Shown here: positions 18,247-26,636 of the stretch, in pieces
Layout: the number at the start of each line of letters is the position of its first letter
How positions within the stretch are numbered: the first letter of the stretch is position 1
Assembly (NCBI GenBank): GCA_013824685.1
Contig: PNOG01000020.1
Location: 62,001 to 126,000 of the forward strand
Source of the DNA: Coprothermobacter sp.
GTDB lineage: Bacteria; Caldisericota; Caldisericia; Cryosericales; Cryosericaceae
Reading direction: 5' to 3'
DNA: 64,000 nucleotides
Translations under genes and position numbers: made by a program
Notes under the pieces: generated by a model
Told to the model about the DNA's origin: nothing
Seen by the model: the letters and a program-made list of their open reading frames with translations, nothing else
The model's database searches: none

Positions 18247-19026
18247 TCAGGTATCCCTCTGCAAGAGTGTTATCGACGTACTGCTCCCGGTTGACGCATC
18301 GATGTCAACCACGACCGCCATCAACGTCGCATCGCCCTCCGCAACGCGTGGCGCGTACATGATGCCCGTCTCGAAGCGACGCATCATGACTTCTGGGTCC
18401 AGCCCGATGATCGAAGAGCGTACGCCCGTCATGCCGACATCGGTGATGAATGCGGTGCCTGCGGCTGTGACGCGCGCATCCGCCGTGGGAACGTGCGTAT
18501 GTGTTCCCAAGACCGCCGACATGCGGCCGTCCAGCAGGCGAAGCATCGCTGCCTTCTCTGCCGTAGCCTCCGCATGAACATCGACGACTTTCATACGGAC
18601 GGCCGCAATCTCCGGGTCGCGCAAGACCTCTTCCATGTACCGGAACGGGTTATCGACACCGTTCATGCAATACTGACCCATGACGTTGACGACAGCCAGG
18701 GGACCCTCCGGCGTCTGCCAGATGATGGATCCGTGACGCCTGATGGCAGGACTGACATTGCCGGGACACAATACACTCGGGTGTTCCTGCATCAGGTCAA
18801 GGATTTCCGGCTTGCCGAGCGTGTGATTGCCCCCTGTAAAGATGTCGACACCCGCAGCGCTGAGTTCTTCAAACGCAGACCGGGTCATGCCGGTCCCGTG
18901 GGTCGCGTTCTCTGCGTTGGCCACGACGACCGTGGGCCGCAACTCTGCCTTGAGCTGTGGAAGCAGTCGCCGCACGATCGTACGCCCCGGGCGGCCGAAG
19001 ACATCACCGATGAACAGCAGTCTCAC
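18247..19026 (-). CDS. ymdB: YmdB-family metallophosphoesterase
   Basis: Calcineurin-like phosphodiesterase of 259 residues. In Bacillus the homologue hydrolyses 2',3'-cyclic nucleotides and affects biofilm choice. Metal-site motifs: FIGDVFGRPGR, ANAENATHGTG, GGNHTLGKPEI and VDVHAEATAEK, then LGTHTHVPTAD. GTG start with AAGGG upstream. It is usually next to RNase Y; here rny is 23 kb away on the same strand. It begins the ymdB-miaB-miaA series. Confidence 0.93.
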   Translation of the reverse strand: MRLLFIGDVFGRPGRTIVRRLLPQLKAELRPTVVVANAENATHGTGMTRSAFEELSAAGVDIFTGGNHTLGKPEILDLMQEHPSVLCPGNVSPAIRRHGSIIWQTPEGPLAVVNVMGQYCMNGVDNPFRYMEEVLRDPEIAAVRMKVVDVHAEATAEKAAMLRLLDGRMSAVLGTHTHVPTADARVTAAGTAFITDVGMTGVRSSIIGLDPEVMMRRFETGIMYAPRVAEGDATLMAVVVDIDASTGSSTSITLLQRDT

Positions 19027-19055
19027 GAGCAGCCCTTGCCCACGACGTGGACAGC

Positions 19056-19083
19056 AAAAGCGCTGGCCACAGAGGGCCAGCGC
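19056..19083 (-). terminator. intrinsic terminator after rplY
   Basis: A perfect 9-bp stem, GCGCTGGCC with GGCCAGCGC, encloses a 6-base loop. On the minus strand it is followed by TTTT. It lies 43 bases past the rplY stop and just before the ymdB start, so it separates the two transcription units. The U-run is short. Confidence 0.75.
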
Positions 19084-19125
19084 ATATGGAGCGACTGATG
19101 CAGAGCTGACAACGGTTGTGCCGTG

Positions 19126-19818
19126 CTACTTCTTCGATGCTGTCTTCGCAGCGCCCTCGGCAGGAGCAGCGGCAGGAGCAGCACCCGGTGCAGGAGCAGT
19201 TCCTGCTGCAGGAACAGCGCCTTCGACCGCAACACCCTCCTCAGGAGCAGGCGGGGCCTCTTCGATAGCTGGCGCAACGACTGAGAACACCGTCGCCGTT
19301 GCGTTTGTGAGCACCTTCACCTTGTCGCCAAGCTTCAGATCAGCCACATGGATGGAATGCTTCAGTCCGAGGTCGGAAACGTCAACCTCCAGATAGTCAG
19401 GAATGTCGAGCGGAAGAGCCTCGACTTCGAGCTCGTACAGTGAGTGCTCGAGCACTCCGCCTTCCTTGAGGCCAATAGCTGTTCCGATGGGGCGAATCGG
19501 GATCCTGCTGGTCAGCGTCTCGTCAAGAGAGATGGACAGGAAGTCGACATGTGTATAGGTGTCCCGGATCGAGTTTATCTGGTACTCATGCACAACGGTG
19601 GTCATAGCCTTGCCACCCTCAAACTGAAGCTCGACGATGGCAGACGCCCCAGTCGTACGACGGATGCGTTCGAATGCTCGCACAGGAACTGCAACGGACA
19701 TGGGCGCCATTCCGTGACCGTAAACCACTGCTGGGATGAAGCCCTGCCTGCGCAGGACGCTTAGCTTGCCATGCTTCCCGCTTTCACGGGCAACGGCTTC
19801 TATCGCTACTCTTTGCAT
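19126..19818 (-). CDS. rplY: 50S ribosomal protein L25, long CTC type
   Basis: Binds 5S rRNA. It has 230 residues with the N-terminal L25 domain (RESGKHGKLSVLRRQGFIPAVVYG) and a C-terminal TL5/CTC beta domain to about residue 185. An Ala/Pro/Glu-rich low-complexity tail runs to the end and finishes with lysines. CTC-type proteins are general-stress proteins in Bacillus. GAGGAG precedes the ATG. It lies downstream of prs but has its own promoter with palindromes. Confidence 0.95.
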   Translation of the reverse strand: MQRVAIEAVARESGKHGKLSVLRRQGFIPAVVYGHGMAPMSVAVPVRAFERIRRTTGASAIVELQFEGGKAMTTVVHEYQINSIRDTYTHVDFLSISLDETLTSRIPIRPIGTAIGLKEGGVLEHSLYELEVEALPLDIPDYLEVDVSDLGLKHSIHVADLKLGDKVKVLTNATATVFSVVAPAIEEAPPAPEEGVAVEGAVPAAGTAPAPGAAPAAAPAEGAAKTASKK

Positions 19819-19835
19819 ACCAACTCCTCACTCAT

Positions 19836-19885
19836 AAGATATCGGCATATCTTTGACATTGTATGTCAAATCAGCTCTGAATCAA
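19836..19885 (-). promoter_or_regulatory. rplY: rplY promoter overlapped by two palindromes
   Basis: A minus-strand promoter reads TTGATT (19880-19885), 16 bases, then TACAAT (19858-19863). Two perfect inverted repeats lie over and after the -10 box: TTTGACAT/ATGTCAAA with a 3-base spacer (19852-19870), and AAGATAT/ATATCTT with a 4-base spacer (19836-19853). The positions suit repressor operators. They are 18 to 52 bases before the rplY ATG. Confidence 0.55.
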
Positions 19886-19904
19886 GTAGACAGCCTTCAG
19901 ACTA

Positions 19905-20852
19905 TCACAGCTGAAACAGGGCGGAGACCGATGAGTGGTTGTGGATGCTGTAGACGGCCTTGGCGATGAGCTCCGACACCGACAACACCGTAAACATCGA
20001 GGGAAATTCGCGTCCGGGGACGAACATCGTATCTGTCACAATCACTTCGCTGAAGTTCGACCGGGCAAACAGTCCAAGGGAGTCCCCCGCAAAGACGGCA
20101 TGAGTCGCGCAGGCAATGACGCTCTTGGCGCCCTCGGTCAGGGCACGGTTGCAGGCGTTCAACATCGTATTGCCCGTATGGATTGCATCGTCGGCAATAA
20201 TAACGTTCTTGCCTCGTACATCACCGATGAGTGACTGAAATTCGACCGTGTCCGGCGAAAGACGCTTCTTCACAAACAGAGCCTGTGAAGCATGAATGGT
20301 CTGTGCAAACGTACTGGCCCTCGCCACGCCTCCCACATCAGGAGACAGGACAACAAGGTCCTCTAGCTCCTTGCGGCTGATATACTGCGCAAACTGGACC
20401 ATGGCCGTCAGGTTGTCCGCAGGGATGTCGAAGAAGCCCTGAATCTGAGCAGCATGGAGATCGATTGCGACCACACGGTCTGCGCCCGCCACTGTCACGA
20501 GGTTCGCGACCAGTTTGGCACTGATGGGTTCTCGGGAGCGAACTTTCCGATCCTGGCGCGCATAGCCGAAAAACGGGATGATCGCTGTTATGCTGGCGGC
20601 TGAAGCGCGTTTCAGAGCGTCAAGCAGGATCAGTAGTTCGAACAGGTTCTCTGCCGGTGTATTGGTGGGCTGGATGACGTAGACGTTCAACCCCCGCACG
20701 TTCTCGCTGATACGCAACTTGATCTCTCCGTCAGGAAAACGGCCGACCTCAGCCTGACCGAGAGGAATACCAAGATAGGACGCGACCTTCTCGGCCAACG
20801 GTTTGTTTGCATTGCCAGAGAAGATCCTGATCGGGTTATACTCATTGTCCAT
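19905..20852 (-). CDS. prs: ribose-phosphate pyrophosphokinase
   Basis: Makes PRPP from ribose-5-phosphate and ATP, feeding nucleotide synthesis and the apt and upp enzymes in this window. It has 315 residues with ATG at 20852, chosen because AGGAGG precedes it and it overlaps the glmU stop by 11 bases. The RQDRKVRSREPISAK and AIDLHAAQIQGFFD segments are canonical. The PRPP loop reads ADDAIHTGNTM instead of the usual DDMIDTAGT, a noticeable variant. glmU-prs is a widespread pair. Confidence 0.95.
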   Translation of the reverse strand: MDNEYNPIRIFSGNANKPLAEKVASYLGIPLGQAEVGRFPDGEIKLRISENVRGLNVYVIQPTNTPAENLFELLILLDALKRASAASITAIIPFFGYARQDRKVRSREPISAKLVANLVTVAGADRVVAIDLHAAQIQGFFDIPADNLTAMVQFAQYISRKELEDLVVLSPDVGGVARASTFAQTIHASQALFVKKRLSPDTVEFQSLIGDVRGKNVIIADDAIHTGNTMLNACNRALTEGAKSVIACATHAVFAGDSLGLFARSNFSEVIVTDTMFVPGREFPSMFTVLSVSELIAKAVYSIHNHSSVSALFQL

Positions 20853-22218
20853 GTTTTTTCCTCCTGACCCATCCCTCTTTGTCGACTTGAACCGCTCGTG
20901 CGATGGCAAGAGCTTCCGGGGGCACATCATGGGTGATCGTCGACCCGGTCGCAGTGTACGCTCCCTCATGAATCGTCACTGGAGCGACCAGATTGTTGTT
21001 GGCGCCGATGAAGACGTCTTTCTCGATGACCGTGCGGTGTTTGGCATGCGTGAATCCATCGTAGTTGCAGGTGATCGTTCCCGCTCCGACATTGACGTTC
21101 TCGGCAATGGCAGCGTCGCCGATATACGAAAGATGTGGAACCTTGCTTCCTGCTCCCAAAGATGAGGCCTTGAGTTCGCAGAAAGCGCCGACCTTTGATC
21201 GTTCGGCCATCAGCGTCCCCGGCCGGATGTAGGAGAAGGGACCGACTGCACAGTTGCTTCCTATCGTGGAGCCCTGCACGAACGAGGCCAGGACTGTTGT
21301 CTCATCGCCCACCTGCGCGTCGATGAGAATCGTGTTGGGCCCGATGATACTGGAGTTGCCTACCCTGGTGGCTCCCTTCAGACAGGAACCTTGCCGGATC
21401 TCTGTATCGCGTCCGACAACGACATCCCAATCGACGCGGACTGTTCCCGGCATGTCGACGGTAACGCCCTCCCGGTACAGATGGTCCAGCTTCCGCCGCT
21501 GAAGCAGACCAGTGGCCAGCGCGAGCTCTGCCCGGTCGTTCACCCCAGACATCTCCCATGCGCCGCGAGCCACAGGACAATGCACATGACTGCCATCCTG
21601 CACAGCCATTGAGAGACAATCCGTGACATAGTACTCACCCTGAGCATTGTTCGGCTTCATCTGTGCCAGCCACCTGCGAAGCTCCGCCGAACGGAACAGG
21701 TAGATGCCGGTGTTGATCTCGTGAATGTCAAGTTGTTCCGGCCGCGCGTCTCGTGCCTCGACAATGCCGGCGAACGCTCCGTCCACGGTCCGCACGACGC
21801 GTCCCAGTTGGCCGGCGTCATCAAGATACGCCGCAAGGACTGCTGCATCGGCCTGTTCAGCAAGACTCTCGTCAAGGAACTCGCGGTAGTCCTCTGCGGA
21901 CGGAAAGGGATCATCCCCGTTGCATACGAGGACGTACTCCGCAGAAACGTGGTCCATGCCGCACTGGACGGCGTGACCGCTGCCATGCTGTTCAGGCTGA
22001 ACCGCGTAGGTCAGGCGGTTGCCGAATGCCGCGCAAAACGCCTCATTGGCTGCCGGTGTGACGACGATCGGCTGGACATCGATGTCCTTCAGTGCATCAA
22101 CAACGTACCACAACATGGGATGGCCCAGGACATCATGGAGAACCTTGGGCACCGCACTCTTCATGCGGGTGCCGAGTCCTCCGGCTAGGATCAGGGCCTG
22201 GACAGCAGGAGTGGACAT
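20842..22218 (-). CDS. glmU: bifunctional GlcNAc-1-P uridyltransferase / GlcN-1-P acetyltransferase
   Basis: Makes UDP-GlcNAc, the substrate for murA and wecB. It has 458 residues. The N-terminal uridyltransferase has LILAGGLGTRMKSAVPKVLH. The C-terminal half is a left-handed beta-helix hexapeptide repeat with the acetyl-CoA site (VNVGAGTITCNYDG). ATG at 22218; a GTG at 22221 directly before it is also possible. The ribosome-binding site is weak and the kbl stop is 4-7 bases away, which suggests translational coupling. Confidence 0.97.
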   Translation of the reverse strand: MSTPAVQALILAGGLGTRMKSAVPKVLHDVLGHPMLWYVVDALKDIDVQPIVVTPAANEAFCAAFGNRLTYAVQPEQHGSGHAVQCGMDHVSAEYVLVCNGDDPFPSAEDYREFLDESLAEQADAAVLAAYLDDAGQLGRVVRTVDGAFAGIVEARDARPEQLDIHEINTGIYLFRSAELRRWLAQMKPNNAQGEYYVTDCLSMAVQDGSHVHCPVARGAWEMSGVNDRAELALATGLLQRRKLDHLYREGVTVDMPGTVRVDWDVVVGRDTEIRQGSCLKGATRVGNSSIIGPNTILIDAQVGDETTVLASFVQGSTIGSNCAVGPFSYIRPGTLMAERSKVGAFCELKASSLGAGSKVPHLSYIGDAAIAENVNVGAGTITCNYDGFTHAKHRTVIEKDVFIGANNNLVAPVTIHEGAYTATGSTITHDVPPEALAIARAVQVDKEGWVRRKKHGQ

Positions 22219-22225
22219 CACACGC

Positions 22226-23416
22226 CTAGCTCTTCAGAATACCGAGCTCGAGAGCCGACTCATGGAACATTTCGGCCGCAAAGTCGAGTTGTTCCTTCGT
22301 GTGCGTCGAACACAACATGCAGCGGATGCGCGCCAGGCCCTGTGGAACCGTAGGGAAGCCCAGCGACTGCGCAAAGACTCCCTTCTCGAACAGCTTGGCA
22401 GAGAGATTCTTGGCAAGCCGGCCGTCGCCAATGATGACGGGAGTGATCGGGGTCTCGCTTCGCCAGGTGTCAAAGCCATAGGCCTTCATTTTGGCCTTGA
22501 AGTATGCTGCGTTTTCCCACAGCTTGCGCACGAGATCATCGCTCTCGGTCAGGATGTCGATAACCTTCAGGATTGCACCTGCATCGGCTGGCGTCATGGT
22601 TGAGCTGAACAAGATTGTGCGGGACTTGTTCTTGAGATACTCGACAAGCGTGTGCGTGCCTGCGACGTATCCACCCACCACGCCGAACGCCTTCGACATG
22701 GTTCCGACCTCGACATCAACTTCTCCCTCAAGATGGAAATGATTGACAATACCACGCCCATGATCCCCCAGGACTCCCTCGCCGTGCGCATCATCGACCA
22801 TGGTGACTGCGCCGTATCTCTTGGCTACTTCGACGATATCGGGTAGTGGAGCGATGTCCCCATCCATGCTGAAGACACCATCAGTGATGACCATCTTCGT
22901 GCCCGGCTCATTCTCGTATTCCTTGATCCTCTCTTCGAGACTGGCAGCGTCGCAGTGCTTGAAGGGCACGATCTTCGCCTTGCTGAGGCGGCAACCGTCG
23001 ATGATGCTGGCATGATTCAGCTCGTCGCTGAAGATCAGGTCCCCGTCGTGGACAAGCGCCGGAATGGTACCGGAATTCGCGGTCAGGCCTCCCTGATACA
23101 TCAAAACGTCCTCGACCTCTTTGAATGTCGCCAGCTTCTTCTCGCCGTCGACGATCAGACGCGTATTGCCGATGATCGTCTTGACGGCGCCAGACCCCAC
23201 GCCGAACTCGTCGATAGCCTTCTTGGCAGCTTCCTTGACATCCTTGCGACCAATGATGCCCAGGTAGTTGTTGGCAGCAAGGTTCACGACATACTTGCCA
23301 TCGATGGTACATGCTGGACCCTGTTCGGAGTCGAGCGTTCGTATGCGGAGAGTGAGCCCTTCCTGTTCGAGCCGGTCAAGCTCGGCCTGCATCATCCCCT
23401 GGAACTTCTCGTTCAT
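22226..23416 (-). CDS. kbl: glycine C-acetyltransferase (2-amino-3-ketobutyrate CoA ligase)
   Basis: PLP enzyme that splits 2-amino-3-oxobutyrate, the product of Tdh, into glycine and acetyl-CoA. It has 396 residues. The PLP lysine is in GTMSKAFGVVGGYVAG, and NNYLGIIGR and DDAHGEGVLGDHGRG are family marks. The ATG at 23416 has GGGGAGG upstream; a longer in-frame start reads into tdh. It sits directly behind tdh, completing threonine-to-glycine breakdown. Confidence 0.96.
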   Translation of the reverse strand: MNEKFQGMMQAELDRLEQEGLTLRIRTLDSEQGPACTIDGKYVVNLAANNYLGIIGRKDVKEAAKKAIDEFGVGSGAVKTIIGNTRLIVDGEKKLATFKEVEDVLMYQGGLTANSGTIPALVHDGDLIFSDELNHASIIDGCRLSKAKIVPFKHCDAASLEERIKEYENEPGTKMVITDGVFSMDGDIAPLPDIVEVAKRYGAVTMVDDAHGEGVLGDHGRGIVNHFHLEGEVDVEVGTMSKAFGVVGGYVAGTHTLVEYLKNKSRTILFSSTMTPADAGAILKVIDILTESDDLVRKLWENAAYFKAKMKAYGFDTWRSETPITPVIIGDGRLAKNLSAKLFEKGVFAQSLGFPTVPQGLARIRCMLCSTHTKEQLDFAAEMFHESALELGILKS

Positions 23417-23420
23417 GCCA

Positions 23421-24470
23421 CTACCTCCCCGCGATCTGGAGAACGACTTTGCCACAGGTCCCGGCGACCATGGCGTCCATGCCTGTCTGCCAGTCCTCAA
23501 ACTTCAGTTGATGCGTAATGGCAGGACTCGGGTCCACAATGCGCGAGGCAAGCAGCCGGGATACAGTCTGCCACGTCGAGAAGATCTTGCGTCCAGTGAT
23601 GCCATAGATGCGGATTTCCTTGAAGATGACTTCATTGGTCAGATCAATGGTCACTGGGCGATCAGGAAGTCCGAGCATCGACATGCGTCCGCCTGGTGTC
23701 AGCACCTTCAGGCCCTGGTGCATGGCTCTCTCACTGCCGGACATCTCCAGCACGACGTCGACGCCAATACCATGCGTCTGCTCCCTGATCACCGCCTCGA
23801 TGTCGTCGCGGCCGGGATTGAGAACGAAATCCGCACCCATGCTCTTGGCGAGATCCAGCCGATAATCCGAAAGATCAGTCACAAAAAGCTGTGTGGCACC
23901 GAAAGCCTTGGCAATTCCCACGGCGAGCACTCCGATCGGACCTGCTCCTGTAATGAGGACGGTCTTCCCCGATACCGACTCGGAATTGACGGTATCCAAT
24001 GCGTTGCCCATCGGCTCCTGGATGGAAGCCCACGCAGCTGGAATCGACTGGTCGTTCTTCCAGAGCACGCGCTCTGGAACGGCGATATACTCGGCAAATG
24101 CGCCGGCGCGGTCCACGCCCAGGATCTGCAGGTTCTGGCAGACCTCACTATGGCCCGTATGGCACTGATAGCAGTGCCCGCAGTAAATGTGTGTCTCGGA
24201 ACTGACGAAATCGCCCCCATTGAATCCCCGCACGGACCTGCCTGTCTCCACGACGTGTCCCGCGAATTCGTGGCCCATGATATGCGGAGTCTTGATCCGG
24301 TTCTGTGCCCACTCGTTCCACACGTAGATATGGACATCTGTGCCACAGATAGAGGCATAGTCAATCTTGACAAGCACTTCGTCCTCTGCGACCCTGGGGA
24401 TGTTCACCTCCGTCAGTGTTGCCCCCCGTTCTGGACGTTCCTTCACAAGTGCAAGCATTGTTCCCGTCAT
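23421..24470 (-). CDS. tdh: L-threonine 3-dehydrogenase (zinc alcohol dehydrogenase family)
   Basis: Oxidises threonine to 2-amino-3-oxobutyrate with NAD. It has 349 residues. The catalytic zinc site is ICGTDVHIYVWNEWAQ and GHEFAGHVVETG; structural zinc cysteines follow in ETHIYCGHCYQCHTGHSEVC. The NAD fold has GAGPIGVLAVG. ATG 24470 has GGAGGAG upstream and overlaps the thyX stop by 4 bases. Pairs with kbl. Confidence 0.96.
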   Translation of the reverse strand: MTGTMLALVKERPERGATLTEVNIPRVAEDEVLVKIDYASICGTDVHIYVWNEWAQNRIKTPHIMGHEFAGHVVETGRSVRGFNGGDFVSSETHIYCGHCYQCHTGHSEVCQNLQILGVDRAGAFAEYIAVPERVLWKNDQSIPAAWASIQEPMGNALDTVNSESVSGKTVLITGAGPIGVLAVGIAKAFGATQLFVTDLSDYRLDLAKSMGADFVLNPGRDDIEAVIREQTHGIGVDVVLEMSGSERAMHQGLKVLTPGGRMSMLGLPDRPVTIDLTNEVIFKEIRIYGITGRKIFSTWQTVSRLLASRIVDPSPAITHQLKFEDWQTGMDAMVAGTCGKVVLQIAGR

Positions 24471-25105
24471 TCCGCTCCTCCTCCCTGTCCCTTCGTTTTC
24501 AGGTGACACGCAAACGAGCGTTCTGGGCACTCCATTCCCTGTAGACATACCGGGCCGGCATGCTCGAACAGGAGGGGCGCCACGGCTTTGGCCTTGGCCA
24601 GCATCAACCACGCCAGAGCCCGAATCTCGAACTGTGCCCTCAGACAGCAACGCAGCTCAAAGAAGTGCCTCAGCTCCCTGGCATTCATCGTGACCACCAG
24701 ACGTGACGCAACGCCCTGTGGAAGGACATAGCGGGCGTCTTCCTCATGGACACCTTCTGCGAGCAGACGTTCGTATTCCACGTAAGCCAGCTCATAGAAG
24801 CGTCTGAAATCATGGCCGGGGGGGGAGACGAAGATCGGCTGAGCCTTCGTGAACCGCAGGCTTTGCTGCGAGTACGAGGCAAGCCGGTGCCGAACCAACT
24901 GATGGGAAGCTGCACGCGACAGCCCTTCGACAAGAAACGTGAAACTCGCATGCTCGAGAACGGACAGATGACCGTTGCCACAGACCTTGCGCAGAATACC
25001 GGCGCTTCGATCGGCGTTGAATGGTTCGGTGCTGTAGCAGAGATGAGCTGCGTAGGCACACAGCATATCCGCATCCGGAGTATGAGCCAGCAGCTCTACC
25101 CTCAT
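24467..25105 (-). CDS. thyX: flavin-dependent thymidylate synthase
   Basis: Makes dTMP from dUMP with methylene-THF and FAD. It has 212 residues. The ThyX motif RHRxxSxxxxSxR appears as RHRLASYSQQSLR. The N-terminal HLSVLEHASFTF and C-terminal MNARELRHFFELRCC are also typical. No thyA is seen in the window. It overlaps both mtnP (upstream) and tdh (downstream) by 4 bases, so it is embedded in this operon. Confidence 0.96.
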   Translation of the reverse strand: MRVELLAHTPDADMLCAYAAHLCYSTEPFNADRSAGILRKVCGNGHLSVLEHASFTFLVEGLSRAASHQLVRHRLASYSQQSLRFTKAQPIFVSPPGHDFRRFYELAYVEYERLLAEGVHEEDARYVLPQGVASRLVVTMNARELRHFFELRCCLRAQFEIRALAWLMLAKAKAVAPLLFEHAGPVCLQGMECPERSFACHLKTKGQGGGAE

Positions 25106-25893
25106 GAATTCAACAGGAAGTCGAGCGGATGCTCATCGTCGCCCCGACCGGCTGGGAGTTGTGCGATGCGGGGAAGAGACCGGCGCAGGACTTCAACGAG
25201 CGAAGTCGATGCTACAGCCATGGCGTCGAGAACCTCCTTGTGCGTAAGGAGTGAAGCACTTATGCCGGCCGCGTAGTTCGTGATGATGGCGATTGTCTGA
25301 TACTCGAGACCCGCCTCCCGGGCAAGCGTCACCTCCGGCAAGCCCGTCATCCCGACCACCGATCCGCCCATGGCCGCATACATACGGACTTCCTGCGGCG
25401 ATTCGAAGCGTGGACCTTCCGCCGCCACGTACACTTCGCCTGTGTGAAGCGAAAGCCCCAGGGCGAACATCTCCGTCGCCAGCACGTCCGTGACGGCTGC
25501 ACTGTAGGGATGGGTCATGTCCGTGTGAACGACCTTGCCAACCTCGAAGAACGTCTGCGCGCGCACTTTGGTGAAGTCCAGAAAGCCGTCCATCAGCGCA
25601 TACGATCCTGGCGCAATCGACCTCTTGAGCGACCCTACGGCACTCGTGGTGACGACCTTCTCGACGCCGAGCATATACAGTGCCATGATATTGGCACGGT
25701 AGTTGATGAGATGGGGCGGTACGACGTGACCTTCTCCGTGGCGCTTGAGGACGCACACATCCACATCGCCTATGGAGCCCTGGACATAGCACACGTCACC
25801 AAACGGGGTTTTGATGCTGGAGAGGCTCGCATCGGAAAGAAGCTGAACACTGTCGACGCCCGTGCCAATGATAAGACCAACAGGTCTGGACAT
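25102..25893 (-). CDS. mtnP: S-methyl-5'-thioadenosine phosphorylase family
   Basis: Phosphorolysis of MTA, a by-product of SAM use, in methionine salvage. It has 263 residues. PNP/MTAP class II motifs: GLIIGTGVD, RHGEGHVVPPHLINYRAN, TTSAVGSL, AAEGPRFESP and GMTGLPEVTLAREAG. The motifs suit MTAP, but a purine nucleoside phosphorylase or MTI phosphorylase role cannot be excluded. First gene of the operon, 39 bases downstream of the -10 box. Confidence 0.9.
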   Translation of the reverse strand: MSRPVGLIIGTGVDSVQLLSDASLSSIKTPFGDVCYVQGSIGDVDVCVLKRHGEGHVVPPHLINYRANIMALYMLGVEKVVTTSAVGSLKRSIAPGSYALMDGFLDFTKVRAQTFFEVGKVVHTDMTHPYSAAVTDVLATEMFALGLSLHTGEVYVAAEGPRFESPQEVRMYAAMGGSVVGMTGLPEVTLAREAGLEYQTIAIITNYAAGISASLLTHKEVLDAMAVASTSLVEVLRRSLPRIAQLPAGRGDDEHPLDFLLNS

Positions 25894-25931
25894 GACTGCT
25901 CCTCAGGAACAAGTTGTCTCGTACCTAACAG

Positions 25932-25959
25932 ATTGTAGTTCCAAGGTTGCCAATGTCAA
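25932..25959 (-). promoter_or_regulatory. promoter of the mtnP-thyX-tdh-kbl-glmU-prs operon
   Basis: On the minus strand TTGACA (25954-25959), a 16-base spacer, then TACAAT (25932-25937). Predicted start near 25925, giving a leader of about 30 bases before mtnP. It diverges from the tRNA-Ala promoter about 40 bases away. Confidence 0.7.
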
Positions 25960-26000
25960 CCCAAAACCAGCTTCCAGGGCTACGTCCTCGCGACGGCGCT

Positions 26001-26028
26001 TTGACTATCACCACGAATTTCGTATAAT
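26001..26028 (+). promoter_or_regulatory. promoter of tRNA-Ala
   Basis: TTGACT (26001-26006), 16-base spacer, perfect TATAAT (26023-26028), which lies 10 bases before the tRNA 5' end. Typical sigma-70 type. Confidence 0.8.
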
Positions 26029-26038
26029 TAGCGTCGAT

Positions 26039-26114
26039 GGGGCCGTGGCTCAGCTGGGAGAGCGCATCCCTCGCACGGATGAGGTCAGGGGTTCGAATCC
26101 CCTCGGCTCCACCA
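26039..26114 (+). tRNA. tRNA-Ala (CGC anticodon)
   Basis: 76 bases including an encoded CCA. The acceptor GGGGCCG pairs with CGGCTCC and includes the G3:U70 wobble, the alanine identity element. Anticodon loop CTCGCAC gives CGC, reading GCG codons. The T-arm is AGGGG-TTCGAAT-CCCCT. Its last 12 bases recur at 30571-30582. Confidence 0.97.
26103..26114 (+). repeat. 12-base direct repeat, copy 1 (tRNA-Ala 3' end; att-like)
   Basis: TCGGCTCCACCA, the final bases of the tRNA including CCA. An identical copy lies at 30571-30582 in the same orientation. Repeats of a tRNA 3' end are the usual scar of integrase-driven island insertion. Confidence 0.55.
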
Positions 26115-26636
26115 CGTTCTCCCTTCCCGCGTCAGGACTGACTTCTGGATCCAGACGACCTGTGCGGGTTCTCCCCCTATCTCCACCACCCGATCACCAT
26201 CACCCTTCGTTCTGGCTTTGGGACTGATTTCAGATCGAGTCAACTCACACACGTTCTTGCGAAAGAGTGTCAGTGGGTACCTACGTCGGTGACTCCGAGG
26301 TCAATGCGTTTCATGAGCCCGCTCACCAGTCCAGCCGACCCGTCCTGACTGACTGGAAAACGATAACACACTACCTGAAACAGTGCTGCTGATACACAAG
26401 GAGCGGTCAGACGGAATGATTGCGGCACTTGACGCGTTCTGCGCCACGACTATCTTCAAATCAGGACCATGCGCATTCCCCACTTTTCGCGCGTGTCGCA
26501 AGCAACCTGCCACTCGACGAGGTCAAGGAGAGTTCAGGAGCTGCGAATGGAACGATATGCACAAGGCAGCCGCTGGCAGTGCGGGATGTCGTTGGCGTGC
26601 CCGACGTGGCACAGGAAGAGGCAAAAAGGGAAAACC
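26115..26636 (+). other. 522 bases between tRNA-Ala and the broken kinase, no secure gene
   Basis: No convincing full gene. It holds a 12-bp palindrome TCTGGATCCAGA shortly after the tRNA, and an open frame at 26420-26644 whose stop overlaps the kinase-remnant start by 8 bases. That frame has no recognised domain. The stretch looks like eroded coding DNA. Confidence 0.5.

Noticed and set aside
23268-24506. 412-codon plus-strand frame
   Set aside because: Antisense to tdh and the kbl start; His/Cys-rich composition is the complement of the real genes.
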